In this document: one piece after another, positions 26,951 through 51,525 of the stretch
Layout of the letters: the number at the start of each line of letters is the position of its first letter
Numbering within the stretch: the stretch's first letter is position 1
Origin: Anas platyrhynchos
Lineage: Eukaryota > Chordata > Aves > Anseriformes > Anatidae
Assembly (NCBI RefSeq): GCF_047663525.1
Contig: NC_092592.1
Location: forward strand, 24,609,001-24,673,000
DNA: 64,000 nt
Direction of reading: 5' to 3'
Notes under the pieces: generated by a model
Told to the model about the DNA's origin: nothing
Databases searched by the model: none
What the model saw: the letters and a program-made list of their open reading frames with translations, nothing else
Translations under genes and position numbers: made by a program

Positions 26951-27429
26951 TATCAATCCCTGGTGTCCACCCTCAGTTACTGGCCTCCACTCCACTGATC
27001 ATAGCCCACTGAGCCTGGCAGTTCTGCCTGTTTTCAGTCCACCTCACCAGCCAACCCTTTAGGCTCACCTTGAGCAAGAGCCAGTGAATCATACATATCA
27101 TTATGGTTTCTATGCATACATAAAATATGGTTGATATACATATGCATATGTAAGTCTATAATACTTCATTATACATAATTCATTCAAGGAAGGCTGAACA
27201 GTAGATTGCCAGGGTGAACAAATAATTTTATTCACAGTGGATTATCAGTTTGGTTATAGTTAAATACTGGGATGATCATTAACAAATTCTGTTTACTGTT
27301 GGACAGGAAATGGCTCTGCTTCGCCATGCCTAAGGGACATCTGCATTTCTAAAGTTAGGCATGAAGGTCAAGACCTGTACAGAGAAATGCTAAAAACTAA
27401 CCTCATATTGAATTATGAATCATGAGAAA

Positions 27430-27740
27430 TCCTTGAGGGAATCTGAGTCTGAACAGAACCCCAGGGAGCATTTGGGTAGAGGCAATAGGCACAAATTGAA
27501 ACACAGGAAGGTCCATCTGAACATCAGGAAATGCTTTTTTATGGAGAGGGTGACTGAACACTGGCACAGGTTGCTTAGAAATGTGGTGGAGTCTTCATCC
27601 TTGGAGGTATTCAAAAGCTGTCTGTACAAAGTCCTAAGCCATTGGTCTAGGTGGCCCTGCTTGAGCAGAAGGCTTGGAGCAGATGTCCTCCAGAGGTCCC
27701 TTCCAACCTCAACAACCATTCTGTGATTCTGTCTGGAGGA
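27430..27740 (+). mobile_element. CR1 LINE fragment, 5'-truncated, plus strand
   Basis: Forward CR1 3' end: CACTGGCACAGGTTGCTTAG, GTGGTGGAGTCTTCATCCTT, GGAGGTATTCAAAAGC, CAGAGGTCCCTTCCAACCTC, ending ATTCTGTGATTCTGT, the 8-bp tail repeat diagnostic of CR1. The 103-codon open frame over it is a chance frame through the repeat. Its 3' end faces away from the minus-strand copy 480 bp to the left. Confidence 0.88.
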
Positions 27741-30700
27741 GGTTAAATATATCCCCCAAATCCTTTCAAAGCAAAACCAACAGGAAGTTGGGTTTGATGT
27801 TGCCTGACTTTACAACATCTTTATTCCAGAACTCCAGCAATGCTTAAGTGGTTCTTCTTAATGAACCTTGCTTGTAATATTTCAGGTTTGATCAAGAGAC
27901 AGAGTCCCCATTCTCCAGGGCTGTGTGTGTCCTATGGAGGCCTGATAATCCTCAAAAACGTCAGAGTGTTGTGATTTAGAGATTGCTTCCAAGGCTCTTT
28001 TCCTTGATCATATCCTGCGTGAATTGAGATTAAAGGTCCTTTGTCTTGAAAAAAAAAGAGTATCTTTTTTTTGGCTCCTTCTAGGAGAAAGTGTCCTCTC
28101 ACTGGACTCTCACTGAAGTAGTCCTGTCTCAGCCCAGTGAAGATAAGATCTGTATGAACCGCTGCTGTTCTATCCATTTGAGTGGAAAAGGCTGTTGTTC
28201 CCATGTATCTTGGACAAAAAAAAAAAAAAAAAAGATAATTTTTCTGTTAATTCTTCCTCTTTGTTTCTCTGATTATCCTTTTCTGTACACTGAATGACAT
28301 AAACCTCTAAGTGAACCAATAGTGTGTATTTTGGTAGCTCACTAACAGACAAGAAAATGATTGCCGGTACTGTTTTTCTTGATGATAAATCTATTTGCCA
28401 TAGGCCAAACTACTGTAAGTTTTACAACTCATAGTAGCAGGTGTTTGCTCTAGTACTCAGAGGGAACAGAATAGCACTTGCGGTCTTGCTGCAGTGAAAT
28501 CTTACAGATTGTTGTCATCGTGCTAATAAGGCAAAACTTACTGAGTTAGTCTCGGTGAAGAGAGTTTTAAACTGTAAATGTTTATTTACACATCTAGTGA
28601 TACACACGTACCTCTGTCTCAGGTGTATTTTCAGTATCTCGGGTGCATGCGCAAGTGCATTGATTGTATGCCCAACTTCTTCGATTACCTGAATTAGACT
28701 GCTGACAGAGAATCAGTTGAGTTCCTTTGGGATGATTACTAATAGTGTGCAAATTAAAAAAATAAAAAAACTGTCATAAAAAATTTCTGAGCGTGCAAAC
28801 ACAATAATAGTATACACAACCATGGCATGTGTGTATCTAAAAATGTGCAAGCTATCTTGAAAATGTTTTCCTGTATAAAAATGGTGATTTTATAAATTGT
28901 AGTTGCGTTCCCTCTTAAAGCAAAAGTAATATTACTGTGATAGACACACTATGCCATCAAAAGACAATGTGATGTGATTGAAAGTCAGTCTGTCAGGGAT
29001 TTAACCAACATGCTGGAAGACAAGTGAAAACTAAATCATGCATAGTTTATACTGTGACACAGTGAAGGTACAAATAGAATTCCTATATGTTTAAAACTAT
29101 CAGTGTTAGTTAAAATATATGTTTTCAAGGCTATTACTTTTACTTCTTTAGGAGAACTTGTATATTTTGAATATAAACTTGGCAAAGCAACAATGTGAAA
29201 GCCTGAACCTGGAAAAATCTCCTTTCTGGAAAAAGAAATGTGTGTAGTGCTATTCTGCTAAGTGGTGCTATACTGCATAATTTCATCAGTTGAGGATACC
29301 TGAATCCTTCCTATATGTAAAAATTTTCCAGAAAAGCACACGTGATTTTTTTATACTATAACATGGCATCAGTGTAACACTGTAATTGTCGTCATTCCTT
29401 TTTCAGTTGTTTATTGGGGCCATTTAAGCAGTAAAAAGTTTGCAAGTTTCCAACCTTGGTGTGTTCCCTTTCCCTTACTGTACTTTCTGATTTGATGTGT
29501 CAGTACTATTCTAGCAATGCAAAGCATTATGAGATTAGCTATAAAACTAAATAAAGCTCTGTTGCCTTTAAATGATTCTTATTTACTCATAAAGAGTAAA
29601 ATCATTCTGTTCATATGGACTATGCACTATGAACTGAAATAAAATAAGAATTGAATAAGGAATCCAGGAGGAAAAAAAAAAAAAAAGGCATTTGATGTAT
29701 ATAAGAGAAGGAAGAATCATACTAGTATTTGTGTACATATTCCCCTAGGTCAGTGCTTCTCAAATGTTTTAAAAGGACTGTGTCCAGACTGAGAATGTAG
29801 TATTCTGAAAACAAGCAAATAGTGAGTGATTATAGGGAAAGAGGAGGGGGAACTCCACGTTCTGTTAGATATATATTTTTTCTAGACATAGAGTTGAAAA
29901 CTTTTCTGCAGAAAACAGTACCAATACGCATTTTGCCATTTCTGAAATTAAATGCTTTATTTTGGAAATAGCTAAAATTAACACCTTGACACTGTCAGTG
30001 CCCAACATCTTTTTCATTTTAAATTATTTCCCAAATCTATCCCAATGTGTGGATGTTTAAGAAAAGACCATGTTTGGCAATTTTGTTAACTTGTTTTTTT
30101 CCACCACTCTCTTGGAGGATTTATTGGTAATTACCTTGGAATTTGTCCGGTTATTTAGTGGGTATTGCTGCTTACATACAGCAGAGATTATTGTATAATC
30201 TTGTTCAATGCAGCTGTCAAAGCCAAAGGTCTTGAAAGAGGCAAGGGCATATACTCTTTGAAGTACAGATAGAGAAAGCAGAAGTAGGCAACCGGTATCA
30301 GTTACCATTCTACAACATGTTTGAATAGAAATGTAATGATTAAATATCTGCCCTCTATATATTACTGAGTTAGAAATTAGTGGCAGAAAAAAAGTGAAGT
30401 ATTTATTTCCTTCTTCATGGCAGTCAGCACTGCAGGAAAAAAAAAAAAAAAAAAGAAAAAAAAAAGAAAAAAGGATAACCAAAACTAGATTATGTAACTT
30501 AACGTTCATGGTGATTTTCCAGAGATTTCTTTTCTGGCAGGCAGTACAGTACAAAAATCAAACCGTAGACAGTAGAAGCGCCGCTGATCTGAGCCATTGA
30601 GTGTTGGAGCTCACAAGGAGTGGAGGAAAATGGAAATTGCTCAAAATTGCCACCAATCATTTCTGCTTGTTTTGTTTTGTTCTATAATGGCATTTGTGGC

Positions 30701-31189
30701 TGTTAAGAGGAGATCATTATTTCAATTATATTTTTTCATTGTCACCTGAACTGATTTTTTCAGCGATAGGAATGACTGAATGTGCAGTCTATCTTTGCGG
30801 CAGGGGAGAGAACTATTTCCATCAGTTGCATTTCTTGGCACTTACCTAGTACATTTCCTATTCTTTAAGCTATCTGCCTGAGGCTGCTCTGCAGGCCAGG
30901 AAGGGGGAAACTTCCTCACTTCCATCTCTTATGAATTATTAAGCATTCATTTGTATTCCTTACTGAAAGGAGATTATTCTTCCTTGGATTCTACTGTTCC
31001 CCAGAACAAAAATCACACACAATGTATGTTCGCTTGTCACAGGTGATGAATCAATATTAGCATACTGGGCCCCTACCATGTACATGTAAGTATATGAATA
31101 ATATAGTTATGTTATTTATATAAAACATATTTATGTGCTATATATAAAACACCAGTATGATTCAGCCTGTATGCCTCTCATCTTGTCCT

Positions 31190-31240
31190 AACATGCTAGT
31201 GCAATGCCTGTGCCTCTCAATTTACTTGCACTAGCATGTT
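31190..31240. repeat. 15-bp inverted repeat with 21-nt loop
   Basis: Arm AACATGCTAGTGCAA (31190-31204) is the exact reverse complement of TTGCACTAGCATGTT (31226-31240). The loop is 21 nt. The phrase TGCCTCTCA occurs once just before the left arm and once in the loop. No transcript evidence is available. Confidence 0.9.
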
Positions 31241-31286
31241 CAAAGTGAAATGATCTGAAATGCAACTTTAACAATTTTTCTTATGG

Positions 31287-31336
31287 AAAAACAAACAAAC
31301 AAACAAACAAAACAAAACAAAACAAAACAAAATAAA
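31287..31336 (+). repeat. Compound AAAC / AAAAC microsatellite
   Basis: About five AAAC units pass directly into about five AAAAC units on the plus strand, so the unit has grown by one A within one array. Confidence 0.85.
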
Positions 31337-31606
31337 AATACTTGCAAAACTGGTTTTAAAATCCTTTCCATTCATCAAAGTCACAAATATTCATGGGGTC
31401 TTTTTTTTTTTTGTCTTTTTTTTTTTTCTTTAATGAAATCAGTGTTCCTTCCTTACCTCCAGGAGCTATGCAGAACAGAACTCCCCATTATGGAAAAAAT
31501 AAACCCTGTTGCTACCATGCACACAGAATGTACCCAACTTGAGGGATTTTGCTGTCCACAAGAGTAGTTCCTTAAGGCAGGAAACATGGTTTCTTTTTCT
31601 TCCCTG

Positions 31607-31630
31607 CAATGATATCTGGAGATATCATTG
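31607..31630. repeat. 11-bp inverted repeat with 2-nt spacer
   Basis: CAATGATATCT, spacer GG, then AGATATCATTG: exact complementary arms. Confidence 0.9.
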
Positions 31631-34600
31631 TGGTGGATTTCCCATGCTCTTTTTATAAGCATCGCCTCTGGCCAAGTAGGCAGGACACTGAACCCTGCTC
31701 TATCTCAGAAGTTATTTTTATGTCCTTGTAACCTCAGCGAGCTCGGATTCTGCTAACCATGCCAGTGTGGCAGCCCCTCAGGAATGGGCTGAGCAAGCTT
31801 TTGCAGTCTGCTGAACACTGCAAGCTGTTCTTGGCTGCCCAGCAAGTGGACATGAAGTGAGCTTGGGTTTGATGATACATACAAGCCAATTACTCCCTCT
31901 GAAATCTCAGCGAAACCAGGAATGCTCTGAAATGCAAGAATTGGTGTCCTCAAGACACTGCTGGGTTGTCCTTGTCTTTGGGAGGAGTGCCTCTGGCATG
32001 CAGCTGAATTTCAAGGGAACTGCCACCACTGAGCACACACAGAGCTTGTACCCTTCCTCCAAGGGCTGCCCTTCTTGAACAGGAAGGACACAAACATGCT
32101 CTCAACAAAACTCAGCTTACTGGCTGAAGGGAGCTCTGGCTGTAAACAGTGATACCACTGTAGCACAGTGGATTTGTAATAGTTTTGCCAAGATGCAGCT
32201 TGTGCCATTGAATTAACTGATTATTTTTCAATTTTACTTAGTTACATGTATATTTATGCATACTTTTGGACAACATGCACAACCACCCCAACAGCAGGAT
32301 TTTCTGAGAAGCAATTGAAATTAGCTTCCTTTTTTATTATTCCTAGATCTTTTGGTAGTGTCACTGCTCTCAAAATAACTTTACAGAAATTCTGAAATAA
32401 GTTGTAATTCTGGAACAAACATTCATTTCCTATTTGGTTCAAGCTAATACAACATGATTATCGTACTGCTGCTACGGTTTGATGTATTCCAGATCCCTGC
32501 ATAGAAAGGCAGAGCTTCCCTAGCTGCTGCTGTACCAGATATTTTTCTTAGTTCCAGCCCTGAAGGGAGTTTCATTGGAAGGAGTTACTGTTATCTTAAA
32601 TAATGCTAAGGACAAATTGAAGATAGGGTTTAAGACTGGACTCATGCCATTGCATATGGATTATTTAAAAGCAGTGGATTTTTTAGTGGTGTTTGCAGTT
32701 TATAAACTAGGTAGTCTTTAAATGCATTAAAAGGATGTTCTCTTTTCAGTAGTTTTCTACACATCAGGAAATTTAGGCATTCACAGGTCCAATTAAGGTT
32801 TCCAAAACTAAGCAGATTTCCTGACCACAAACTGTTTCTGTTCCAACTTCGTTCATTTTCTTCCTTTCTTTTGCACTCCAGAGCAACACATTTACTGTGT
32901 TTTTGCTGAATGGGGAGTATCATTGTATTATTGTATATGGAGGAGAAGAAGGAGCAGGATAGGGCTTTCAAATGTCACAATTGTTTGGAAAGTTCCTAGT
33001 GTTCATTTGTTCGTTCTTTTGTCTTATCTAAAATTGGTGATCTTTTCTCATATTCTAGAAATTATTCCCTCACAGGACAAAGCTATTACCTGCTCAACTA
33101 TAAAATACTTTGCTTATGATATTTCTATAGTTCTAATGTTCAACTCTGCTAAAATTATAAGAAGACAGAGTTCTGTTCTTCCCAAGGGAGCTCATGTCTG
33201 TCAGGACTTACATAGCTCAACCCAGCCAAAGTTGTGCAATTACATTTTTAAGCACTTGCAAACAGTTTGCCAAAATTTTCTAATTGTTGCCATTCTCTAA
33301 ACATATGTTTCTGGTATCTCCCAGATTTTCCCCGTGTTTGTGTTCTCAGTATTTTAAATGCTCCTGACATTCATGCGTACATCTTATATATATTGTTTTG
33401 CAGTTCTCACCAAAGTTGAACTAATTTCTAGGCCATGTGTTGTATCAAGGACTGAAAATAGGAAATGCCACACTGAAACAAATTCATAATCCAGTTCTTG
33501 GCTATCATTTTGTCCCAAATATCTATGCTTCTGACAGAGTGTAAAGGACCTCATCTTCCCTAATAATTAGAAATGATTTTAACTACTAAAATGAGAGTTA
33601 AAATGTTTATATACCTTGTCCATGTAACTTATTGACTTTGCTTTCTGAATGTCATGTTTTTGTTCTCAATAATGGCCAATTGCAGTGAATACCACATTTA
33701 TTAATTTTTGGGGGGAAAGTATTTTCTTTATGGCACGGGATTTGACAAAATCAAGCATCATCCTGTTCCATACCTTCAATGATATCTACCACACTTCTCT
33801 GAGTCCCTAATAGTTCCACAGTGCGTTTTCAAGAGGAGTGAATTAGTACTACATGAAGGACCTCAGATGAGGCAACAGCACTGCTTTGCCGTAACATGCA
33901 GTGTTATATTCTCCTGACTGTTCTGTACGTGTTTTAGCATCATGTGCTTTTTCCTATAGTTGTATATATATTGAGATCAGTTTCTTGTTGAGTTGTTCAC
34001 AATGATGTCAAGTTGATTTTCTTTACTGTTAAAGGTTGCAAGCATTTCTTTTCTATGTATATTATTTTTCATTTATGGACCCTGAACTTCAGGAGTCAGT
34101 CTGTCACACTTGTTCTGTTATCTGCTTTCTCCTGAATTATTATTCTTCAATTTTCAATTATTGTTTCTGATATTTGACTGAATAAAAATGTGGATCTTTC
34201 TGGTCTGAAACTCCGCTGATCGTCCCATGAACTTTTTATAAAAATAGGCACGATATTTGTTACTTCCAGTTCTTTTGCACATAAATGGCTTTTAATGAGG
34301 GACTGTGTATTCTTAGTAGACCAGCCTGTTTATTCTTCAGCTCTTTCAGCGTTCTTGGATATTCACCATCTGGGCAGGTTGACAACTCACTAACAGACTG
34401 CTGTCGCTATCCAGAATTTCAAACAGGAAGTGCGATTGGGTCAGAAAGTCCTTTTTCAATTGAAATAATTCAGTAGGAGACATCAAATAATGCTGAGTTT
34501 AAAACAACTTTTGAGAATTCAAAAATTGATTTCATGAATGGGAGATTGGGACAGTAACATAATTATAACCATCACCCACTTCAACTTATTTGGTGAATAA

Positions 34601-35787
34601 ATAAACAATTATGTTAATAGAAATATGCATATTTGAGGCAAATTACTCTCTGCTGTAACAAATTCGAAGACAGAAGTATTACACCAGCATGACTAATTGG
34701 AGAAATTCAAACTCTCAGAGCACAAATACAAAACTGCTTCTGTATGGCACACAGTGGTCTTTGTATTGGGCAAATTCCTGTGGAATAGGTTGGCCTCCGA
34801 ACACTTTGTTTAAGTGAACTATAAACAGTGCCATGCCTGTAACACCCGCCATCAGAAATCAGAGTAAAATGTAATGATGAAAACCTGCCCATTAGCAGTA
34901 AGTCAGGCACCACAGCTCAGCCTTCAGAAACTGAACTCCCCAAGACCTCACCATTTATAGGTTAGCTCCTGACCACAAAAGCCCGTTTAGCTGTTCTGAT
35001 CAATAGGAGTCAAAATCACAGCTGCATTGTCACGTTCAGGTCTACAGACTGGCAGATGTGGGAGGAAAAGGCTTGTAGTCGTGTGAAGGTAGCTGCAAAT
35101 GTTTGCAATATGTATTAACAAAACAGAGAGAAAGCATGCTATGTGGTGGAAGGGTTTGGATTTTCATTCTGCTCAGCCTGGCTTAATTTCTACCCTGGCC
35201 TTTTTGTTGGGCTGTAGCATGCTCACCACTCCATTTGTGTCACCACTGTTGGGATTGCTGTGAGTGTGACAAAGAGGTGTCAAAGGAAAAGATTGTGCCA
35301 CAGATGGAGATCATGTATGCCTTGCATTAAGTCTTTTGCACAAGAACTAGGTGACGGTCTCAGTGGTTCCCTCCCCACTGAGAGAGAAAGCATTATGTGC
35401 TCAGTGGTAAGGAAAGTATTTCCTTGAAACTGAAGAATACAGGGCTTTTGACACTTGCTGCAGATTTTATGTTCTCTACCTAGTTTTAACATCTGGGGCA
35501 TGCTAGCTTCTCTGATTTTTCATTGTGCCATTATCAGGAATGTTTATCAACAGTCTAAGGACTGTTTGTTACTTCCATGGTTTAAATATTCTTTATTTTG
35601 CATTGAATACTAACACAATATATTATAATGATTATATACATAAATACAGCTGTTAGACATTTAGCTTTTCACTAGAACAAATCAAAGCACATCACACATA
35701 TTATTAATTTCCTAGTAGTTGTTTCCCATCCTCAAGTGTATGTATGTATGGCTTTGTATGGCTGTTATCACCCCTTCAAATAAAATA

Positions 35788-35815
35788 AAAAAACAAACAA
35801 ACAAACAAACAAAAA
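35788..35815 (+). repeat. AAAC tetranucleotide microsatellite
   Basis: Five tandem AAAC units within an A-rich run, following AAATAAAATAAA. Confidence 0.8.
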
Positions 35816-38800
35816 GATAATTAGGAGAAGTTATACTTAAAAGTTAAAATGCAGCTCCAAACATAGTTCACCAAAATCTACAATTTATCCCTAATTTTAG
35901 AATATTTTTAGATGGAATATAAGTAGAAATAGTGACCTGCAAGTTGTAGACATTAAAGCAGACAAAGAAAAAAAAAAAAGCTACACATAGTGTAGTATCA
36001 GATATTCTGAATGTATTTTATATATCACTTTCAGAGCAGAGAATTGTATAGTCTTTTATATTTGTGCTCCTTTCAAAATATAATAGTAGTTGTAGGAATA
36101 CAATACAATTCCATTAACGGTTGTTTCTGTCTTAGACATTAACATGACTTAGCTGTATTAAGGATCAGCAGCATCCATTAATAAACTTCAATATTGTCTT
36201 CTGTAGTACTTTTAGTACTTTACATATTCTGTCAGTCATAAACAAAATGATTAGGGAGGTTAGAAAATCCATTACAACCACAGAAGACAACCAGGCAGCC
36301 ACAGTAACATACCCTGGGCTGTAAGAAAGGGATTCTTTTTTTAAACAATGTTTTTTAAAAAAGTGTAAACATATATATAGTAAAAGACCCTATTTTAGGT
36401 TTTTGCCTGGGGCTTTCAATGACCTCAGGAGGAATTCTGAACACAGAGCCAGGGTGGGATATGGCCTTATACTCAGAGTTGTTAAAATGATCAGTCTCTG
36501 AAGTTAGGAAGAGACACCATGGAGAGCCTCCTAATGAGCCTTTATGCTCTTCTACATTAAGGATTAACTATCATGAGCACTGTTCTAAAAATACCCCAAT
36601 TCCTTATGGGGTACAATAAATGCTCTACATGCACAACAACAAAGCAGCTGTAGTCCCTTTGAATCTATGCCTGACATCAGTTGCCTGTAGAGCATGATTT
36701 TCAGAAGAAAAGAGATTTAGATTTAGCATTTTATAGTGATTTGTTGACTTTCCAAAAATGACATAAGCATCAAAAATGTCCCGAATTATTAGTGCTTGAC
36801 CACAGGTAAAATTTTGTGAAGGAACAACCAAACTAATAATTCCGTTGAATACTTCAGCAGATAAATCCTGTATCATCCTATACTGTACTGTAGCTAGTTT
36901 CATTCATATCAGGAATGTAAAATTCTAGTGGCTCATATTCTTTCATGCTTTTCAACTCTCAAGTTCAGGAGTAACTGAATTCCCATAAATCCATCATGTT
37001 ATTTTAGAAAAGGTTAAGTCATGAAAAAAAATTATAGCACTACTGTAGCATAGGGCATATAGCTTGTTGTCTCTATAGTGCCATGAAACATAACCTTCTC
37101 AAGGTAAAATTGTGAAGCAATATATTGCAGTATAGGGTTCAAAAGATACTACACAGTTTGTAAATAGATGTTGGTGGCAGATTAGCAAGGTTATCTAACT
37201 CCACTTAAATTCAGCCAGATGTCCAAAATATGTCCATAATGAGACAGATACATAGCCATTATTTATATAATTTGATAGAGGGTGCATGTAGGCAAGTATA
37301 ATGGGAGAAATCAGATCAAAATCAGTGCACATAATTCAATAGGATCTTGAGTAAAAGACCAAAACATAGAACAAAATGAAGTAGAAAACACTTCATGATT
37401 TACTGTTAGATTGTAGATCATTCCTTTGCCATGCAAGGTGGATTGAAGAAGAGACAATGTAAGATGAACAAAATAAGCCGGCAATCACCATTGTGCAGCC
37501 AACATTCCAAAATAATACAAAGTTATTTAGATTCATCTGGGGTTGGAAATCATGCTCATATAAAAGCTAAGAACTTGTGAAGGAAGCTTGTCAAGTGAGT
37601 GATGATTTATCAGGATGGTTTTTGGAAATATAACTTGGTAATAAAATGGAGGTGCTTTCAACTGGGCAACATCTTTAAAATCTTTCTAGTCACACTATAA
37701 GTATATATGCAGTAAGTATTTTTAAGACAAATACTGATGAAAGCATAGTAAGCTGTGGATAAAAAGGCATCAGAAAAAATAACAGAGTAGCATTGTTCAC
37801 ACAGGATATTTTTTTTTTTTATAATATTTAATGTAAAAAAATCGCTATTCTTTATTATAGAAGCACTCTGCTCAGGGTTGGCTTCTTTAAGTATATGTTA
37901 TATGCATTTTTTCTTAATGATTTTTTGTCTGCTGTTCTAACAGATGCTCTTAGCAGCACCATAAGCAAAAGAAAAGCGACCAAGCCTGAAACTGCTCTGC
38001 CATTTTGGGATCTCTATGAGTAAAGGGAGCCTGCAAGCTTGCAGAATCAGCTTGTGTCATTAGCTGACATGCGTCATGTAAATCTTATTTACCAATCAGT
38101 GTGAGAAATATTAGAAATGTATATAAACATACATAGTGTTTATGTGTATATCTTAAAGACAGCAGTGAAGCACAAGGCTTGATAACTTCAAGATCAATTT
38201 GCACAGTCTTCCTGAGTGTAATTTAACAGACATAGGTAACTTCCTTGGAGCTTCAGATGTTACACCAACTGAATTTGTTTTGCCACATTCAAAATTCCTG
38301 TTATTTCAGGAGTATCTGTTACCAAATTTCATTGAAGGATATTGGAAAAAACTATTTCACTTTCACTACCCTTACTCAGAATAATGGAGAAGTTCACTGA
38401 ATGTTAAATAATTGCAATTAGAGTGGAAAGATTTGACAGTGATACACAGAAATCACACAAGTGATAAGTGACAGCTCAGATACAGAAATGATGTTAGCTG
38501 CAAAATAATCTGTGCTTCTAGCTTTCAGCACGACAGCCCAAGTGTCATACCTGAGATTCATTCTGTGCTGCTTCAACATGAGGCGGAGGAAGAAAGACCT
38601 TCACATCAGCTTTCATGCTGATGATTTCTCTGTCATTTTTTTTTCAACAGTTAGATACTTTCAACTACACACAGTACAAAGCCCCATCCTACAACTGGGT
38701 CTATATAATTGAACAATTTTTTCTGGATGGAGTCCAGTTTGAATGAGTGAATCTTCATCTAAACGCAAAGATGTGTTCAGGTTACCATTTATAGGGCTGT

Positions 38801-38912
38801 GATTCTATATTGCATTTTCATCAAGAACTTCTTGTATATGTAAAACCCACCTGATCATACTGTGCATCTTCAATGCAGTACAACTCAGCATTGGGCAACA
38901 TACTTTCTTGGG

Positions 38913-38918
38913 TTTATT
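38913..38918 (-). terminator. Candidate distal LGI1 polyadenylation signal
   Basis: Minus-strand AATAAA (in TAAAATAAACCC), about 410 bases past the LGI1 stop. Confidence 0.4.
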
Positions 38919-39000
38919 TTATATGTGTATAACATATACACAAATAAAACTATAACCTGCAAATAATATTTGGAATGTGAAAGACACAAAATGTAAACAT

Positions 39001-39006
39001 TTTATT
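39001..39006 (-). terminator. Candidate proximal LGI1 polyadenylation signal
   Basis: Minus-strand AATAAA (in CCAAATAAAATG), about 320 bases past the LGI1 stop. With the hexamer at 38913-38918 it suggests a 3' UTR of roughly 350-430 bases, unless sites further left are used. Confidence 0.45.
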
Positions 39007-39325
39007 TGGCAGTTGTTTCAAACAGGTGAATAAATAAATGGAAAAGTACATCTTAATATTCTTTATAGCAACAGATGCAGTTGCAGACATATTTACATAC
39101 TGTGGATGCAAAGAACAGTTAATTTAATTTCTTTTTGTTAAAAAATGCAACTTCCAACACCACTAGACTTGACAATTAAAGATGAAGATACTAGTAATAC
39201 TTTGTTCTAGCAATCTCAACTTTTAAAGGCATTCATTTGGAAGTAAGATAAGAGCGTCATCATGCATTTAGTTCATTTTGTCCACGTATGGTAGAAAGTC
39301 TGATGTAATCTCAGAATTATGAGTG

Positions 39326-51048
<11,723 letters not shown>

Positions 51049-51307
51049 TCTTTTGATCCGCTCTCGTTCCAGCCAGTTGAAAGAATATCCCAAAACATGA
51101 ACAGGGGTTCTTTATTCAGCCATTGGATGTCTTTCTATAAGTCCAGGTCAATATTTGTCTCTGCTTTCCCAACCCTTTTCTTTCTCTTTCACTCTGTTTC
51201 TGTAGACAGAAACCTGCAGCTGATCTGTGTATTTCCACTCACTCAGGCAACGTACTGCTGAGAGAAGAGACCTGCGAGGTGCTGTAAGATGGGGAAAATC
51301 CAACCGG
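51049..51307 (-). other. LGI1: Probable LGI1 5' UTR, possibly the start of a spliced exon
   Basis: Directly upstream (51330-51308) the minus strand reads a long pyrimidine tract ending TTCCTTCAG at 51308. This is a strong acceptor-like sequence, so the coding exon may begin at 51307 and be spliced to a non-coding first exon further right. If not, transcription starts inside this interval. The segment is purine-rich, with CAGATCAGCTGCAGG and GAAAGAGAAAGAAAAGG. Confidence 0.45.
51112..51123 (-). other. Minimal upstream ORF in LGI1 leader (Met-Ala-Glu-stop)
   Basis: ATGGCTGAATAA on the minus strand, 75 bases upstream of the main ATG. It is in the LGI1 frame and supplies the in-frame stop. It matters only if the mRNA begins upstream of 51123. 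Confidence 0.5.
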
Positions 51308-51477
51308 CTGAAGGAAGAAAAAAAAAAAAAAGAAAGACTTGCATCACCACAAAAACACTGAGCACAACACAGCATTAGATTGCAAAGTGATGTAACTGAG
51401 AAATACACTGCTTTCTGTTTTCACAGGGAGGCCCTTTCCCTGTTGCCAAAAATAGTACAGCATTATGTTTTGCTGGT

Positions 51478-51525
51478 GGGTGGGTGAGTGGGTGTGGGGT
51501 GGAGTATGTGTGTGCGGGGGGGGGG
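51478..51525 (+). repeat. G-rich tract with predicted G-quadruplex upstream of LGI1
   Basis: Runs GGG 51478-51480, GGG 51482-51484, GGG 51490-51492 and GGGG 51496-51499, then ten G at 51516-51525, all on the strand that is template for LGI1. It sits about 430-480 bases upstream of the start codon. Confidence 0.7.

Larger units (their letters stand above)
23256..38912. other. Intergenic region between SLC35G1 and LGI1
   Basis: About 15.6 kb separating the SLC35G1 promoter from the LGI1 3' end. No coding exon is recognisable. It holds two opposed CR1 fragments (26418-26950 and about 27430-27740), a C-rich run (24725-24749), poly(A) runs (26613-26629, 28216-28233, 29673-29687, 30439-30456), AAAC/AAAAC repeats (31287-31336, 35788-35815), a poly(T) pair (31401-31429) and two short hairpins (31190-31240, 31607-31630). 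Enhancers of either neighbour could lie here, but I see no direct evidence. Confidence 0.6.

Noticed and set aside
27415-27726. Plus-strand frame of 103 codons and its antisense counterpart
   Set aside because: They lie within a CR1 fragment and carry no reverse transcriptase motif; chance frames through the non-coding 3' part of the repeat.
30057-30554. Minus-strand open frame of 165 codons
   Set aside because: Includes a run of Phe from poly(T) and has no domain, repeat or splice context suggesting a gene.
51049-51093. LGI1 translation starting 15 codons upstream of 51048
   Set aside because: The upstream candidate codon is TTG, not ATG, and the frame has no ATG before an in-frame TAA at 51114-51112.
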